From the NCBI RefSeq assembly GCF_026151205.1, contig NC_087084.1, positions 7,055,394 to 7,119,393 of the forward strand: DNA of 64,000 bases. Direction: 5' to 3'. This DNA comes from Bolinopsis microptera. Lineage: Eukaryota; Ctenophora; Tentaculata; Lobata; Bolinopsidae. The notes beneath the pieces are model-generated. The model had not been told where the DNA came from, ran no database searches, and was given only the letters and a program-made list of their open reading frames with translations. A program made the position numbers and the translations under genes. This document shows positions 1-11,228 of the stretch, in pieces; the stretch's first letter is position 1; each line of letters starts with the position of its first letter.

Positions 1-524
1 GCAAAACTACAAGTTTTGCTTTAGAAACGCACTTTTTTATATATTTTACTGGCGTATCCTTTAAAATCACCTAATTCGTCCAATTTTACGCTGATTCTGG
101 TTAGGGGAAGTCTCTTATCGCGAGAAATAATTGTATCAAACTATTTGATAAAATAAGCTTTGCTAATACCAGAAATGGATCTCAGTTCGTACTTCGTAGC
201 TGAGTGAGAAGAGTGTGGGGGTTCATCTGGCCTGTGGACCACATAAAGGCTAGCTTATACATCTGAACCGAAAGTAACAGTACTTTCTTGACGAAAGTCA
301 AATACAAGAAAATACTTTCGAGAAAACCATAGTATATAGCTGACTTTGGCAGGGTAGTGTTGGTTATGTGCCTAACCTGGTGAACACAATGGATATCCTC
401 ACTGTGCGGCTAGTTAAACAAGGAATTGAAACTGTGGGGCTCCGTGCAGACCAACCTACCTGTAGCTGTGGTTAAAGCTCTAATATACAAAAACAATACA
501 TTCAAAATATCTTTTTTAAGGTGT
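1..524. other. No gene seen
   Basis: AT-rich sequence before the first zinc-finger remnant. I see no open frame of interest, no RNA gene and no clear repeat. Confidence 0.5.
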
Positions 525-1455
525 GATTTCAGAGCTGCTGCATAGGGACAATCTGGACATTTGAATGGTTTCTCTCCCGAGTGAGTACTCATATTAGTGC
601 TTTTCATTCAAACAAGTAAAAACGAATCTTTTATGTCATGTTTCCAGGGTTTGGACTGGAATTGCCCGCTTAAAGAACTTCCATCGCGTTACATTACATA
701 ATTTTCTCAATAAATGTAATAGATTTGTAGTGTTGTAATTAGTTTAAAACTTATGTCGTTTAAGGTGTGATTTTTTAGCTGTTGTATACGGACAATCTGA
801 ACATTTGAACGGTTTCGCTCCGGAGTGAGTTTTTAAGTGATATTGAAGAGCTCTTTTTCGTGTAGTTGAATATGAAAAATCAGGACTTTTCAACTGCTTT
901 TTACCGGCACGAATATCTTCAGGAGAATTGTGAATCTCCTGAGAAACAGTAGAATTGTCTGATTTATTACTCATCCCAGATCCTATATTATCACTGTCAT
1001 TTTGAAATTCAGCACATGATAGTGGTCTTTTTCGTTTGCTAGAATTATTAAAGTGATCATTGATATGCTTAATAAAACTGTCCCCCTCCAGAAATGTTTC
1101 CCCACAAACTGAGCAGAGAAAACCTCCAGCCTCTCCATTGAATTCACTCTGCTCAGTTTTTACTTCTGATTTAACAACATCGCATTTATTTTGAACACAA
1201 CAACCATCTTGTTGTGTAACATGACTATTTTCATGAACAGAACCTCCAGCAAACTCATGTAACAAACTGTGCTCCTCATCTTGTACTCGTAGGTCAGGCT
1301 TATAATGACGTTTATACGTTCCCTGATATATGTTCAAGGAAATACTTCTCGTAGAAAAGTTGTTCACCACATGCTGGACACAGAAAACCTCCAATTTTGC
1401 TTCTCAAATCCTCTTCTTCGGCCTTCACTTCGCTTTTAATGTGAGGACATGACAT
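525..1455 (-). pseudogene. Zinc-finger copy A, broken
   Basis: This is the degraded member of the tandem C2H2 family formed with the copies at 5522, 7563 and 9650. The start (ATG at 1453-1455, MSCPH) and the N-terminal region match the other copies. Near 1308-1335 there are two small insertions (about 8 and 2 bases) relative to them, which shift the frame; downstream the family frame resumes (RHYKPDLRVQDEEHS). Only a few fingers remain: one lacks its first cysteines (KSPDF), then one good finger FKCSDCPYTTAKKSHLKRH. The array is then interrupted by a dispersed repeat at about 611-755, and a further finger piece (FKCPDCPYAAALKSHLKK) lies beyond it at 525-607. With a frameshift and an insertion in the array it is unlikely to make a full protein. 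Confidence 0.8.
611..755 (+). repeat. Dispersed repeat inside zinc-finger copy A
   Basis: About 145 bases that separate two finger-coding pieces of copy A. A clearly related sequence occurs at about 59112-59256, sharing for example GTTACATTACATAATTTT and AATGTAATAGATTTGTAGTG. It is not zinc-finger sequence, so it reads as an insertion. No coding potential is seen. Confidence 0.75.
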
Positions 1456-1718
1456 CTGAAGAGTATTCTGGATTAATTAATAAATACATTCAGGTTGAAC
1501 TGGAAATTAGTAATAATTGAGGAGTGCCGTGTATCAATCATAATTTTAGTATTATATAGTTATATGTATAATGTTTTATATGATCAGGTTTCGATGGTTG
1601 CATTATAATAAAGTTACTCGGACAATTGTTACTTACTTGGGTTACTTGGGTTGGGTTCCGAGCTAGAGTGCTACCAGGCCAAGAATGTCTTGCATCTCCA
1701 CCGCCATGTAGTAGCGTG

Positions 1719-4700
1719 TCAGAGGCACGTGCCACCGGCCCACTCCACCATTGAGTTCCTGTTCTGTCCAGTGTACCCAGGTGTTGGTGGAGTGTCAGGG
1801 AATTCATTGAGGAAAGCATCAAGAGCGGGTTTGAAAGTGGTCAAGGTCAGGAGGGACTTGATGGCGGGAGGGACCACGTTGTACAGTGCAGAGGCTCTAG
1901 AGGCAAAGGAGTTGAACCTCAGGTTATTGACACTTGTGTACTTGGAGGACCCTAGTGGTCGTATACACGTAGTTCCGTATCGTGAGGTCTCGCGGAAGTT
2001 GATGTTCATGCTGTTTGGAGCGAGATTGTTATAGATCTTCCAAACTAGGATGATAGTGTATCTCTCACGCCGCCTTTGAAGGGAGTACATAGACAGGCGA
2101 CGGAGGCGTTCCCAGTAGTTGAGATTTCCAAGACCCTGGATTTTAGCAGTGAAGGATCGTTGAACTGCTTCGAGTTTAATAATTTCGCACTGCATGTGAG
2201 GAGACCACAGAGGACAGCAGTATTCAAGATGAGATCGTACGTAGGACTTGTACAGGAGCATCATGGTCGCTACATCCCTGGAGATGAAGGTGCGTAGCAC
2301 CCAACTAGCCATGTTTCTGGCTTTGGCAGACTTCATCGCTATGTGAGTGCGCCAGTTGAGGTCTGGGTCGATATAGACACCCAGGTCCTTCACGTGGTCA
2401 GAGCCCTTAAGAGTCTCTCCAGATGGTAAGATGTAGGGCTGCTTCAAGTCCGGTAGTTTGCCGTGTTGTAGAAGCTGGAACTTTTCCTCGTTAAGCTCCA
2501 TGTTGTTAGCATCAGCCCAATTCACAACCGAGAGAAGATCTTCTTGGAGAAGGATGCGATCGATATGGGAAGATATATCTTTGTGGAGCTTCGAGTCATC
2601 TGCAAACACTTTGATCTTGCTGTGCTTGACTACGGAGAAGATGTCGTCAATGTAGATGAGGAAGAGAAGGGGACCTAGGACAGTACCCTGAGGAACCCCA
2701 CTGATGACGTCGATGATTGTGGACATGACCCCATCCACGATAACATGCTGCTTTCTGCCAGTAAGAAAGCTGGCTATCCAGTCGTAGAGCTTACCACGGA
2801 TACCAAAGGCCTGAATCTTCTTGAGGAGTATCTTGTGGTCAACCTTATCAAAGGCTTTGCTGAAGTCGAGGTAGAGCACGTCAGCATTTTTGTCGAGGTT
2901 GAGATCGCAGATTATATCCTCGATGTGATGGAGAAGCTGGGTGAGGCAGTTCTTGCCTTTTTGGAAACCGTGCTGATCAGGGTTGAACATGTTGTTGCGT
3001 TCAAGGAAGCTGACCATCTGGTTGCGCATGATGCGTTCACAGAGTTTGATGAGGTGAGAAGTCAGTGAAACCGGCCTTTAGTTAGCGGCTACAGCCTTGC
3101 TCCCCTTCTTGAAGATAGGGATGATACTCTGGGAGCGGAACATCTCAGCGATGTCCGAAGTATCAAAAGATAGCTGCCAGAGCTTGGCTATAGTGGGAGC
3201 TAGAGCGTCCTTGCATTCCCGCAAGATGAGAGCAGGGAACTTGTCTGGTCCTGGAGCGGAGAACCTCCCTGTTTCCTTGATAGCACTAAGGACGTCGTCA
3301 ACCGAGAAGGTGATGTCGGAGAGTTCTTCTGTATGCCCTTTTTCGTCAGGGGTGTTATCGGGGTTGACGTTTTCAGGGTTACTGAAGGCTTTCTGGTACT
3401 GCTTCTGGAGGATGTTGCCCATAACAGTGGGATCGCACTGCGGGTTGTTAGCATCATCGGCGAGAGGTCCAACAGGCGCCTTGAACTTAGCCGATTTCTT
3501 AGCGTAAGAGTAAAACGCCTTGGGATTGATCTTCATCTTAGCTAGCGCAGCAATTTCCTGTCGGAGCCGTTCTTGTTTGATGTCTTCCTTCATAAGAATT
3601 TCGATGTTAGCACGTTCGTTGTTGAGGTTATCGAGTTTAGTGCTGTTCCGTGGAGTTCTGACACCATGCTTTATAGCATTGATCCTGGCATTAAGGCGGC
3701 GCTTCTTACGAATAAGTTCCCTTCTGGGCTTGGGAATGGAGGATTGTGAGGACAATTGGATGTTAGTGCTGTGCGAGGGAGCGTGCTTAGAGCATATGAA
3801 CGCTACCTTGTCTTCAAACAATGTCCAAGCTGTATCCTGATCGTTGCTTGGGTCAGTGATAGAAGCCCAGTCTACTTCTAGCAGTTCTGCATTAATAGCA
3901 TCCCAGTCTGCAGAGTTTAAGTTAATGTCATCAAGGAGGCAGGAGGGGGTGAAGACTGGCCGTTCCGGAGTCTGCGAGGGGAGGAGGAGTTCAGGATTGA
4001 GGAGAGTGCAGCTCACAATGTCATGATCTGATAACTCTGTCTTGGTAACAGAGATACTATGGATCGAGTCAGAGTCGTTTGAGAAAACGAGATCTAAGAT
4101 GTTGCTCTTGCGAGTTGGCTCGAAGACCTCTTGTTGGAGCAGGCATTCTTCATTGAAGTTCAGAAGTGCTAGGGCTGATTGACGGTCTGAAAGGGAGATA
4201 CTGCATCCTGTGTCGATAGAAGAATTCGTCCAGTTGATGAAGGGTAGGTTGAAATCTCCTGTAATGTGCAGTACAGGGGTGCGTTGAATTCCGTTGATGA
4301 ACTGTTGGAGGGTAGAGAGGCATTCATCAAACTTGTCAAAAGGAGCTGAAGGGGGCCGGTAAATGCCCGCTATCACGATGTTAGCTTCTTTACTGTAGAT
4401 GGCGACGAGTTCACAGTAGGAGTTTGAGAAGGACTTAGTTTCTTCTACTGTGATGGAGTTATGGAGATAGGTAGCGGCTCCACCACAAGCTCGACTGGTA
4501 CGATCCGCTCGGTAGCAGGTATAACCTGGGATGTGAACCTCCGCATCTAAGTGATAGGACTTGAGGTGGGTTTCTGTCAAGGTGAAGAAAGGAGTGTGGA
4601 TCGGGTTGGAGCTGATAGACTCTTGGAGGGCTTTCACTTTCCATCGCTGGTTGGTGATGCCAGGATTCATTCCTTGAATGTTAAGGAGGAATGCGTTGGA

Positions 4701-4721
4701 GATCGGAAGATTACTCTTCAC
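1719..4721 (-). pseudogene. LINE ORF2: endonuclease-reverse transcriptase, one stop
   Basis: Single reading frame of about 1000 codons interrupted by one TAA at 3078-3080, where the motif N-Y-R-P-V-S-L would have its tyrosine; the frame continues unchanged on both sides. N-terminal apurinic-type endonuclease signatures are TETHL, IYRPP, GDFNLPF and SDHD. Reverse transcriptase signatures are HGFQKGKNC, LDFSKAFDKVDH, SGVPQGTVLGP and FADD (catalytic box in place of YADD). The C-terminal thumb (LGVYIDPDLNWRTHI) is present. It would nick target DNA and copy the element RNA. The ATG overlaps the ORF1 stop as ATGA, suggesting coupled termination and re-initiation. Otherwise intact, so the copy looks young. 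Confidence 0.9.
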
Positions 4722-5360
4722 AGGCGTGAGTGGCGACCTGATCGAAGGTAGTCTGGGACAGGAGGTGTTGGGTGATACTGGCGCTGCTGGGAGGAGAGGT
4801 GATGGTTTAGGGAAGCTGAAGGTTGTGGGGGATACAGCAGGTCCTGGTGCTGAAGGTTCTGGAGTACCTGTGGAGATCGTAGGAGATCGCGGAGAGAAGA
4901 CTGGATCATTGCAGCAATGTCTTTGGTCAAGTCCGCTTTCAACGAGGAGTAGTGATTCCGAAAATCCTGGCTGGGTTCAGAAACGTGGGCTTCATTGAAG
5001 CTAACTGTCCGATTACGGTTCGCCCCGGTAGTGTTGGATGAAGTTGAGGAGTTACTCTCCGTCCTTTTCCTACCTGAACTGTATCCACTGTTGTCCCTAG
5101 TCTGGGATCTTTCTCTATTCTCGTTAGATTTGGGAGGGTGGCGGTTTTGCTTGGAAGAGGATGAGGATGAGGATGATGTCTGGCGTCCTCTCTTGGCGTA
5201 CTTGAGGTTCTTCTCGTTGGTGATGGTACCCCTGATATGTACCCTCTTGCACGGTTTGTTAAGACAGATACCCTGTTTCACAGCGTTCTGGCACAGCTGT
5301 GGGTGGAAATATGTGCATCTGTCATCGGCAATGTGGCAACCCCGTTCGCCACCTCTGCCG
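4718..5360 (-). CDS. LINE ORF1, 5'-truncated, CCCH and Ser-rich
   Basis: Open frame running in from the truncated 5' end of the LINE to a TGA at 4718-4720. The N-terminal part contains two CCCH-like zinc motifs, ending C-x8-C-x4-C-x3-H (CQNAVKQGICLNKPCKRVH), expected to bind nucleic acid. A long Ser/Asn/Arg-rich low-complexity region follows (a serine run encoded by a repeated TCC/TCA tract), then a helical segment with DLTKDIAAMIQSSLRDLLR. By analogy with other LINEs this is the RNA-binding ORF1 protein. An internal ATG at 5279-5281 is present, but the homologous frame extends further upstream. No initiating codon is visible because of the truncation. Confidence 0.75.
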
Positions 5361-5521
5361 TTGTAGAAATGGAAACTACTTGTAATTGAATTTACAGTAC
5401 AATGGAAACGTCCATCATTATTAACTATTTATTGCTACTAAAGAATCATACAAATACCTTAATCTTCAACAAAACAGAGTTATATACCATGATACAAACA
5501 GGACAATATTATGTACAAATA

Positions 5522-6838
5522 TTAGTTGCTGTATAATTCATGAATTTTCTGGTGTCTAAGTAGATTTGATTTATAAGCTGTTGCATACGAACAATCTGAA
5601 CATTTAAATGGTTTTTCTCCGGAGTGAGACATCATATGTACTTCGAGTTGGGATTTCTGAGCTGCTGTATAGAAACAATCTGAGCATTTGAACAGTTTCT
5701 CTTCGGAGAGCAAGTGAGTTCTCATATGTCTTTTTAGGTCTGATTTCTTAGCTGTTGCGTACGAACAATTTGAACATTTAAATGGTTTGTCCCCAGAGTG
5801 AGTCATCATATGATTTTTGAGGCGTGATTTCTGAACTGTAGTATACGAACAATCTGAACATTTGAATGATTTATCTCCGGAGTGAGTCTTCAGATATTCT
5901 TCGAGGGTTGATTTCAAACCTGCTGCATACGGAAAATCTGGACATTTGAATGATTTATCACCGGAGTGAGTCTTCAGATGTTCTTCGAGGGTTGATTTCA
6001 AACCTGCTGCATACGGACAATTTGAACATTTGAATGATTTTTCTCCTGAGTGAGTACTCAGAATATGTCTGTTAAGGTTTGATTTCAGACATGCTGCATA
6101 CGAACAATCTGGACATTTAAATGGTTTCTCTCCGGAGAAAGTCTTCACATGTTTTTTGAGGTTTGATTTCAGACCTGCTGCAGACGAACAATCTGAAAAT
6201 TTAAATGATTTCTCTCCGAAGTGAGTTGTTAAGTAATATTGAGGAGTTGTTTCTCGTGTAGTTGAATATGAACAATCAGGACATTTTAACTGCTTTTCAC
6301 TAGCAAGAATTTCTTCAGGAGCATTGGGAATCTCCTGAGAAACAGTAGAATTGTCTGATTTATTACTCATCCCATATCCTGTATTATCACTGTCATATTG
6401 AAATTCAGCACATAGTGGTCTTTTTCGTTTGCTAGAATTATTAAAGTGATCATTGATATGCTTAATAAAACTGTCCTCCTCCAAAAATTTTTGCCCACAA
6501 ACTGAGCAGAGAAAACCTCCAGCCTCTCCATTGAATTCACTCATCTCAGTTTTTACTTCTGATTTAACAACATCACATTTATTTTCAACAAAACAACCAT
6601 CTTGTTGTGTAACATGACCATTTTCATGAACAGAACCTCCAGCAAACTCATGTAACAAACTGTGCTCCTCATCTTGTACTCGTAGGTCAGGCTTATAATG
6701 ACGTTCCCTGATATGTTCAAGGAAATACTTCTCGTAGAAAAGTTGTTCACCACATGCTGGACACAGAAAACCTCCAGTTTTGCTTCTTAAATCCTCTTCT
6801 TCGGCCTTCACTTCGCTTTTAATGTGAGGACATGACAT
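5522..6838 (-). CDS. C2H2 zinc-finger protein, copy B (438 aa)
   Basis: Likely DNA-binding nuclear protein. The N-terminus MSCPHIKSEVKAEEEDL holds SUMO-type sites (IKSE), followed by a finger CPACGEQLF...HIRERH (C-x2-C-x12-H-x4-H), a second isolated finger CSVCGQKF...HINDH and a basic KRKR stretch. A nine-unit array follows with spacing C-x2-C-x12-H-x3-H. About six units keep all four zinc ligands; others have lost one (FKFSDC, FKCPDF, HVKTF, EEYLKTH). The ATG is directly preceded by TTCAG, a possible splice acceptor, so a 5' non-coding exon may exist. The C-terminus HELYSN differs from HDRG/HDRR in the sister copies because the flank deletion moved the stop. The family is not recognised by name. 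Confidence 0.9.
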   Translation of the reverse strand: MSCPHIKSEVKAEEEDLRSKTGGFLCPACGEQLFYEKYFLEHIRERHYKPDLRVQDEEHSLLHEFAGGSVHENGHVTQQDGCFVENKCDVVKSEVKTEMSEFNGEAGGFLCSVCGQKFLEEDSFIKHINDHFNNSSKRKRPLCAEFQYDSDNTGYGMSNKSDNSTVSQEIPNAPEEILASEKQLKCPDCSYSTTRETTPQYYLTTHFGEKSFKFSDCSSAAGLKSNLKKHVKTFSGEKPFKCPDCSYAACLKSNLNRHILSTHSGEKSFKCSNCPYAAGLKSTLEEHLKTHSGDKSFKCPDFPYAAGLKSTLEEYLKTHSGDKSFKCSDCSYTTVQKSRLKNHMMTHSGDKPFKCSNCSYATAKKSDLKRHMRTHLLSEEKLFKCSDCFYTAAQKSQLEVHMMSHSGEKPFKCSDCSYATAYKSNLLRHQKIHELYSN

Positions 6839-7562
6839 CTGAAGAGTATTCTGGATTAATTAATAAATACATTCAGGTTGAACTGGAAATTAGTAATAAT
6901 TGAGGAGTGCCGTGTATCAATCATAATTTTAGTATTATATAGTTATATAATGTATAATGTTTTATATGATCAGGTTTCAATGGTTGCATTATAATATAGT
7001 TACTCGGACAATTGTAGAAATGGAAACTACTTGTAATTGAATTTACAGTACAATGGAAACGTCCATCATTATTAACTATTTATTGCTACTAAAGAATCAT
7101 ACAAATACCTTAATCTTCAACAAAACAGAGTTATATACCATGATACAAACAGGACAATATTATGTAAAAATATTAGTTGCCGTATACGATTCCTAATCAA
7201 TAAAAGCCGGCACATTGTTCATTGCAATACTCATTATCAATCATATAATGGTATACTACGATTGAGAAAAAAATATCGCAAAGAACCTAAACCAGCAGTA
7301 TAATTTTAAATGCAATTTTTTTTTTCTAATATTACATAATCCTCATTAGCATGTTATGTCTGGTAATTAGGAATTTGTTGTTACCGCATAAGAACAGAGT
7401 GAACGTTAAAATGTATTTTATATCAGAAAATGGTGTTCTGAATTATAAACACTCGTGGGTACAAGTCTTTTAATGTTCAAAAACACGCGATTATCGTGTG
7501 CCAGCATATACAATGTATTAAGATCATTTCAAAAACTTCTACAGTTTTTCGACCCAATGAGT

Positions 7563-8930
7563 TCATCCTCTATCATGAATTTTCTGGTGTCTAAGTAGAT
7601 TTGATTTATAAACTGCTGCATACGAACAATCTGAGCATTTGAACGGTTTCTCCTCGGAGAGCAAGTGAGTAATCATATGTCTTTTTAGGTCTGATTTCTT
7701 AGCTGTTGCGTACGAACAATTTGAACATTTAAATGGTTTTTCCCCAGAGTGAGTCATCATATGATATTTGAGGCGTGATTTATAAACTGCTGCATACGAA
7801 CAATCTGAACATTTAAATGGTTTTTCTTCGGAGTGAGACATCATATGTACTTTGAGTTGGGATTTCTGAGCTGCTGTATAGAAACAATCTGAGCATTTGA
7901 ACGGTTTCTCCTCGAAGAGCAAGTGAGTAATCATATGTCTTTTTAGGCCTGATTTCTTAGCTGTTGCGTACGAACAATTTGAACATTTAAATGGTTTGTC
8001 CCCAGAGTGAGTCATCATATGATATTTGAGGCGTGATTTTAGAACTGTTGTATACGAACAATCTGAACATTTGAATGATTTATCCCCGGAGTGAGTCTTC
8101 AGATATTCTTCGAGGGTTGATTTCAAACCTGCTGCATACGGAAAATCTGGACATTTGAATGATTTATCACCGGAGTGAGTCTTCAGATGTTCTTCGAGGG
8201 TTGATTTCAAACCTGCTGCATACGGACAATTTGAACATTTGAATGATTTTTCTCCTGAGTGAGTACTCAGAATATGTCTGTTAAGGTTTGATTTCAGACA
8301 TGCTGCATACGAACAATCTGGACATTTAAATGGTTTCTCTCCGGAGAAAGTCTTCACATGTTTTTTGAGGTTTGATTTTAACTGCTTTTCACTAGCAAGA
8401 ATATCTTCAGGAGAATTGGGAATCTCCTGAGAAACAGTAGAATTGTCTGATTTATTACTTATCCCATATCCTGTATTATCACTGTCATTTTGAAATTCAG
8501 CACATAGTGGTCTTTTTCGTTTGCTAGAATTATTAAAATGATCATTGATATGCTTAATAAAACTGTCCTCCTCCAAAAATTTTTGCCCACAAACTGAGCA
8601 GAGAAAACCTCCAGCCTCTCCATTGAATTCACTCATCTCAGTTTTTACTTCTGATTTAAGAACATCACATTTATTTTTAACAAAACAACCATCCTGTTCT
8701 GTAACATGAACATTTTCATGAACAGAACCTCCAGCAAACTCATGTAACAAACTGTGCTCCTCATCTTGTACTCGTAGGTCAGGCTTATAATGACGTTCCC
8801 TGATATGTTCAAGGAAATACTTCTCGTAGAAAAGTTGTTCGCCACATGCTGGACACAGAAAACCTCCAGTTTTGCTTCTTAAATCCTCTTCTTCGGCCTT
8901 CACTTCGCTTTTAATGTGAGGACATGACAT
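7563..8930 (-). CDS. C2H2 zinc-finger protein, copy C (455 aa)
   Basis: Paralogue of copy B with the same N-terminal module: SUMO-type motif, C-x2-C-x12-H-x4-H finger, second lone finger and KRKRPLC basic patch. Compared with B it lacks 46 residues at the start of the array; the join SEKQLKSNLKKH fuses two LK-containing points and leaves half a finger. Nine further units follow, eight with all ligands; FKCPDFPYAAGLKSTLEEY is degenerate here too. Relative to B and D it has gained extra fingers near the C-terminus (FKCSDCSYAAVYKSRLKYH and a following ATAKKS finger), a local two-finger duplication. The predicted role is sequence-specific DNA binding; target unknown. Uninterrupted frame, single coding exon. 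Confidence 0.9.
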   Translation of the reverse strand: MSCPHIKSEVKAEEEDLRSKTGGFLCPACGEQLFYEKYFLEHIRERHYKPDLRVQDEEHSLLHEFAGGSVHENVHVTEQDGCFVKNKCDVLKSEVKTEMSEFNGEAGGFLCSVCGQKFLEEDSFIKHINDHFNNSSKRKRPLCAEFQNDSDNTGYGISNKSDNSTVSQEIPNSPEDILASEKQLKSNLKKHVKTFSGEKPFKCPDCSYAACLKSNLNRHILSTHSGEKSFKCSNCPYAAGLKSTLEEHLKTHSGDKSFKCPDFPYAAGLKSTLEEYLKTHSGDKSFKCSDCSYTTVLKSRLKYHMMTHSGDKPFKCSNCSYATAKKSGLKRHMITHLLFEEKPFKCSDCFYTAAQKSQLKVHMMSHSEEKPFKCSDCSYAAVYKSRLKYHMMTHSGEKPFKCSNCSYATAKKSDLKRHMITHLLSEEKPFKCSDCSYAAVYKSNLLRHQKIHDRG

Positions 8931-9649
8931 CTGAAGAGTATTCTGGATTAATTAATAAATACATTCAGGTTGAACTGGAAATTAGTAATAATTGAGGAGT
9001 GCCGTGTATCAATCATAATTTTAGTATTATATAGTTATATGTATAATGTTTTATATGATCAGGTTTCAATGGTTGCATTATAATATAGTTACTCGGACAA
9101 TTGTAGAAATGGAAACTACTTGTAATTGAATTTATAGTACAATGGAAACGTCCATCATTATTAACAAAATTGCTACTAAAGAATCATACAAATACCTTAA
9201 TCTTCAACAAAACAGAGTTATATACCATGATACAAACAGGACAATATTATGTACAAATATTAGTTGCTGTATACGATTCCTAATCAATAAAAGCCGGCAC
9301 ATTGTTCATTGCAATACTCATTATCAATCATATAATGGTATACTACGATTGAGAAAAAAATATCGCAAAGAACCTAAACCAGCAGTATAATTTTAAATGC
9401 AATTTTTTGTTTCCAATATTACATAATCCTCATTAGCATGTTATGTCTGGTAATTAGGAATTTGTTGTTACCACATAAGAACAGAGTGAACGTTCAAATG
9501 TATTTTACATCAGAAAATGGTGTTCTGAATTATAAACACTCGTGGGTACAAGTCTTTTAATGTTCAAAAACACGCGATTATCGTGTGCCAGCATATACAA
9601 TGTATTAAGATCATTTCAAAAACTTCTACAGTTTTTCGACCCAATGAGT

Positions 9650-10852
9650 TCATCTTCTATCATGAATTTTCTGGTGTCTAAGTAGATTTGATTTATAAGC
9701 TGCTGCATACGAACAATCTGAACATTTAAATGGTTTTTCTCCGGAGTGAGACATCATAATATGTACTTTGAGTAGGGATTTCCGAGCTGCTGTATAGAAA
9801 CAATCTGAGCATTTGAACGGTTTCTCCTCGGAGAGCAAGTGAGTTCTCATATGTCTTTTTAGGTCTGATTTCTTAGCTGTTGCGTACGAACAATTTGAAC
9901 ATTTAAATGGTTTGTCCCCAGAGTGAGTCATCATATGATATTTGAGGCGTGATTTCTGAACTGCTGTATACGAACAATCTGAACATTTGAATGATTTATC
10001 CCCGGACGCGGAGGGAGTCTTCAGATATTCTTCGAGGGTTGATTTCAAACCTGCTGCATACGGAAAATCTGGACATTTGAATGATTTATCACCGGAGTGA
10101 GTCTTCAGATGTTCTTCGAGGGTTGATTTCAAACCTGCTGCATACGGACAATTTGAACATTTGAATGATTTTTCTCCTGAGTGAGTACTCAGAATATGTC
10201 TGTTAAGGTTTGATTTCAGACATGCTGCATACGAACAATCTGGACATTTAAATGGTTTCTCTCCGGAGAAAGTCTTCACATGTTTTTTGAGGTTTGATTT
10301 TAACTGCTTTTCACTAGCAAGAATATCTTCAGGAGAATTGGGAATCTCCTGAGAAACAGTAGAATTGTCTGATTTATTACTTATCCCATATCCTGTATTA
10401 TCACTGTCATTTTGAAATTCAGCACATAGTGGTCTTTTTCGTTTGCTAGAATTATTAAAATGATCATTGATATGCTTAATAAAACTGTCCTCCTCCAAAA
10501 ATTTTTGCCCACAAACTGAGCAGAGAAAACCTCCAGCCTCTCCATTGAATTCACTCATCTCAGTTTTTACTTCTGATTTAAGAACATCACATTTATTTTT
10601 AACAAAACAACCATCCTGTTCTGTAACATGAACATTTTCATGAACAGAACCTCCAGCAAACTCATGTAACAAACTGTGCTCCTCATCTTGTACTCGTAGG
10701 TCAGGCTTATAATGACGTTCCCTGATATGTTCAAGGAAATACTTCTCGTAGAAAAGTTGTTCACCACATGCTGGACACAGAAAACCTCCAGTTTTGCTTC
10801 TCAAATCCTCTTCTTCGGTCTTCACTTCGGTCTTTATGTGAGAACATGACAT
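9650..10852 (-). CDS. C2H2 zinc-finger protein, copy D (400 aa)
   Basis: Third open copy. The N-terminus reads MSCSHIKTEVKTEEEDL, so the SUMO-type motif is kept with changed neighbours. It shares the 46-residue deletion with C. The array has seven units, six complete. One linker carries a small insertion (KTPSASGDKSF, bases near 10010) and one finger has an extra residue (HIMMSH, x4 spacing). The stop context HDRR matches C. The bases upstream of its start differ slightly from B and C (ACATCTAAAGAG rather than ACATCTGAAGAG), which removes the CAG acceptor-like triplet before the ATG; if the 5' exon model is right, this copy may splice differently. Confidence 0.9.
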   Translation of the reverse strand: MSCSHIKTEVKTEEEDLRSKTGGFLCPACGEQLFYEKYFLEHIRERHYKPDLRVQDEEHSLLHEFAGGSVHENVHVTEQDGCFVKNKCDVLKSEVKTEMSEFNGEAGGFLCSVCGQKFLEEDSFIKHINDHFNNSSKRKRPLCAEFQNDSDNTGYGISNKSDNSTVSQEIPNSPEDILASEKQLKSNLKKHVKTFSGEKPFKCPDCSYAACLKSNLNRHILSTHSGEKSFKCSNCPYAAGLKSTLEEHLKTHSGDKSFKCPDFPYAAGLKSTLEEYLKTPSASGDKSFKCSDCSYTAVQKSRLKYHMMTHSGDKPFKCSNCSYATAKKSDLKRHMRTHLLSEEKPFKCSDCFYTAARKSLLKVHIMMSHSGEKPFKCSDCSYAAAYKSNLLRHQKIHDRR

Positions 10853-11014
10853 CTAAAGAGTATTCTGGATTAATTAATTAATACACTCAGGTTGAACTGG
10901 AAATCAGTAATAATTCAGGAGTGCAGTGTATCAATCATAATTTTAGTATTATACAATGTTTTATATGATCAAGTTTCAATGGTTGCATTATAATATAGTA
11001 AATCAGACAATTGG

Positions 11015-11228
11015 AGAAATGGAAACTACTTGTAATTGAATTTTCATTATTGAGTATTGCTACTAAAAAACAATTATACAAATATATAAATCTTCAATAA
11101 GAAAGAGTTATATACCATGATTCAAACAGGACAATAATATGTAGATATAAGTTGATCTATTTAAGATCCTTAATACAGTAAAAGCTGGCAGATTTTTCAT
11201 TCTGATACTCATTATAAATCATATTATG
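11015..11228. other. 3' flank remnant of the zinc-finger unit
   Basis: Diverged copy of the flank that follows each zinc-finger gene (GAAATGGAAACTACTTGTAATTGAATTT, then ATTGCTACTAA and TATATACCATGAT). It marks the outer edge of the tandem array. No gene. Confidence 0.6.

Larger units (their letters stand above)
1630..5360 (-). mobile_element. Nearly full-length CR1/L2-like LINE
   Basis: A non-LTR retrotransposon on the minus strand with the end of ORF1 and an ORF2 carrying endonuclease and reverse transcriptase. Its limits come from an empty site: the flanks rejoin as GACAATTG/TAGAAATGG, which is exactly the uninterrupted sequence in the tandem unit near 7010. A 4-base duplication TTGT (1626-1629 and 5361-5364) flanks it. 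The 3' end (near 1630) finishes in short CCCAAGTAA-like repeats, as in CR1-type LINEs without poly-A. The 5' end is truncated inside ORF1. It inserted after the zinc-finger units had begun to duplicate. Confidence 0.9.
5364..11014 (-). repeat. Tandem duplication of a zinc-finger gene unit
   Basis: Three head-to-tail units with limits near 5364-7014, 7015-9102 and 9103-11014. Each has the same 3' flank (starting TAGAAATGGAAACTACTTG), the gene, and the same 5' flank (AAGAGTATTCTGGATTAATTAA, ending GGACAATTG). Units C and D share about 385 bases between flank and gene (7180-7562 and 9270-9649) that are missing from unit B. C and D also share a 46-codon deletion inside the coding region, so they are sister copies. 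The upstream remnant A belongs to the same array. Confidence 0.9.
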
